Positions 15,018 to 16,092 of a DNA stretch of 16,092 bases are shown here, one piece after another (the stretch's first letter is position 1; each line of letters opens with the position of its first letter). Origin of the DNA: CALAED01 sp937891035 (lineage in GTDB: Bacteria; Actinomycetota; Actinomycetes; Streptosporangiales; Streptosporangiaceae); NCBI GenBank assembly GCA_035642125.1, contig DASQSZ010000032.1, positions 1 to 16,092 of the forward strand, given 5' to 3'. Below the pieces are notes generated by a model. The model was not told where the DNA came from. It did no database searches and saw nothing but the letters and a program-made list of their open reading frames with translations. Both the position numbers and the translations under genes were made by a program.

Positions 15018-15427
15018 GCACTCTCCTCGCAGCACTCTCCTGGCGATCCGGCATGGTGCCGGTGCCCCGGACCACGCTGGGTGCCGTGACCGGGAACCCT
15101 AGATCGCGAGCGCGGGAGGGACTATGGCAATCCCCTACATATTCCACCCGGCTGATGAGGACTTCATCCACACCATCTCGGCGACCGCCGTCGCTCTCCC
15201 GGGCGTGACCTGTGGTTATGGCGCACATTCGCCGAGCGCCGAGCGACGGTGTCCCCGTTGAGGCGCCGAGATTCCGCTTCGCTCCTCGAGCGATGACCGT
15301 TCCGCGGATGGCCGCGACGGCCACATCGCCGCGGGCAAGTGTGGTGGAGCCCTACGTGGCCCGCGTCACGCCGGATGGGCAAACCTGACGAGCAGCCGCT
15401 ACCCGCCTGCCACCCCGAGGAGCCGGG
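15018..15427. other. Divergent intergenic region between livG and the hydrolase gene
   Basis: This 410-bp gap must carry the promoters for the liv operon (-) and probably for the hydrolase (+). I see no consensus -35/-10 pair on either strand. It contains one small ORF (15124-15261). A segment at about 15262-15300 reads CGCTCGAGGAGCGAAGCGG on the - strand and has loose resemblance to the CGAGGAACGAGCGACGAGG part of the livH-livM insertion. Both may belong to a family of short dispersed repeats, but the match is weak. Confidence 0.5.
15124..15261 (+). CDS. Possible small protein of 45 residues
   Basis: ATG 15124 is preceded by GGGAGGG (15114-15120) at 3 nt, and the frame runs 45 codons to TGA. 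It begins MAIPYIFHPADEDFIHTISA. Third-position GC is high over roughly the first 29 codons and falls afterwards, as might happen in a decayed gene or a chance frame. I recognise no domain. It lies within the regulatory gap upstream of both livG and the hydrolase. Confidence 0.25.
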   Translation: MAIPYIFHPADEDFIHTISATAVALPGVTCGYGAHSPSAERRCPR

Positions 15428-16092
15428 ATGCCGACCGTAGGAAGACTGCTGGCCGCCGGCGCCGCCGGAATCATGCTCGCCACCGTCGTGGCACCCACCG
15501 CGCACTCCGCGCATGGCTGCGCCCGGGTCATCGTGCCGGGCGCCGAGCGGCAGGTCACGGCCTGTCTCGACGACCTGACCACGGCGGGTACGGTCGCTTC
15601 CGGCCACACGGTGCCCGCGGACTATGCCGGGCTGCATGCGACCGGGACCCGCAACCCGGGCGAGGTTCCCGGCATCCAGGTCGACGGCTACTTTCCCGAC
15701 ACCTCGGCGTTCAACACCAACCATGGGTGGAACCACGACGCGCAGTTCGTGATCAGGCTGCCGGAGGCGTGGAACGGAGGCCTGGTGGTGGCCGGCTCCC
15801 CCGGGGTGCGGCGGCAGTACGCCAACGACGTCACCATCTCCGACTGGGTATTGGGGAAGGGCTACGCCTACGCCGCGTCCGACAAGGGCAACAGCGGAGC
15901 CGCCTTCTACCGGGACGGCCGCCGCCCCGGGGACGCCATCGTCGAATGGAACCGGCGGGTCACCCAGCTTGCCCGTGCCGCCAGGGCGGTCGTCGCCCAG
16001 CGGTACGGGCGGGCGCCGCGCCGGACCTTCGCCGCGGGCATCTCCAACGGCGGTTACCTGGTGCGCTGGCAACTGGAGAACCACCCCGAACT
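15428..16092 (+). CDS. Secreted alpha/beta-hydrolase, tannase/hydroxybutyrate-oligomer hydrolase-like (3' partial)
   Basis: The first 221 codons of a secreted esterase that runs off the window end. The start ATG 15428 has GAGGAG (15417-15422) 5 nt upstream. A Sec signal peptide covers about residues 1-28 (RLLAAGAAGIMLATVVAPTAHSAHG). The mature part has the LPEAWNGGLVVAGSPGVRRQYAND block (111-134), the WVLGKGYAYAASDKGN segment (140-155) and a nucleophile elbow GISNGG (204-209), with Ser206 the likely catalytic serine. These blocks match the tannase/feruloyl-esterase-like hydrolases often annotated as 3-hydroxybutyrate oligomer hydrolases. The acid and His of the triad would lie outside the window. 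Its position next to the liv operon and the bdhA gene favours a role in releasing a hydroxy acid for uptake. A phenolic ester is an alternative substrate. Confidence 0.85.
   Translation, partial: MPTVGRLLAAGAAGIMLATVVAPTAHSAHGCARVIVPGAERQVTACLDDLTTAGTVASGHTVPADYAGLHATGTRNPGEVPGIQVDGYFPDTSAFNTNHGWNHDAQFVIRLPEAWNGGLVVAGSPGVRRQYANDVTISDWVLGKGYAYAASDKGNSGAAFYRDGRRPGDAIVEWNRRVTQLARAARAVVAQRYGRAPRRTFAAGISNGGYLVRWQLENHPE

Noticed and set aside
15164..16084. - strand frame of 306 codons opposite the hydrolase
   Set aside because: The + strand reading has a ribosome site, a signal peptide and the GISNGG nucleophile motif; the - strand reading shows nothing recognisable.

Overview
The window comes from a high-GC Gram-positive actinomycete. 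Codon third positions are almost all G/C, GTG starts are common, and the secreted proteins carry Tat, Sec and lipoprotein signals typical of the group. The gene content (exported sugar-dehydrogenase/PKD fusions, an RHS remnant, a PucR-type regulator with GAF domain) would suit Streptosporangiales or a relative. That placement is inference from composition and protein flavour, not from a marker gene.

Region A (1-5755, all + strand) is an exported carbohydrate-processing block. It holds the 3' part of a sugar dehydrogenase-PKD-DUF1080 (3-keto-glycoside hydrolase-like) protein, then a Tat-exported xylose-isomerase-like TIM barrel enzyme, then an 892-residue secreted ThuA-sugar dehydrogenase-PKD protein. 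These families recur in pathways that oxidise sugars at C3 and then cleave or epimerise the 3-keto glycoside. Here all three appear to act outside the cytoplasm. GC-rich hairpins lie after the first gene, and a perfect 17-bp inverted repeat ends the block.

Region B (5756 to about 7060) looks like an accessory junction. A compact YefM/RelE-type toxin-antitoxin pair overlaps by 4 bp and may have a leaderless promoter. On the opposite strand lies an internal fragment of a large RHS/YD-repeat protein that has lost both ends.

Region C (about 7060-16092) looks like one catabolic locus. bdhA (3-hydroxybutyrate dehydrogenase-like) and a GAF/PucR regulator point right. They converge on a five-gene LivGFKHM-type ABC uptake operon on the - strand. 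Beyond it, divergent from the operon, starts a secreted alpha/beta-hydrolase of the tannase/hydroxybutyrate-oligomer-hydrolase type, cut off by the window end. The working model is extracellular hydrolysis of a (3-hydroxybutyrate-type) ester, ABC uptake of the acid, and oxidation by BdhA under control of the PucR regulator. The families are read from sequence; the substrate link is inference.

The most unusual local structures are two. A 128-bp GC-rich insertion between livH and livM is flanked by a 9-bp direct repeat that duplicates the stop/start junction and creates a mini-ORF. An inverted repeat overlaps the bdhA start codon and separates it from a strong Shine-Dalgarno sequence, with three more dyads upstream.
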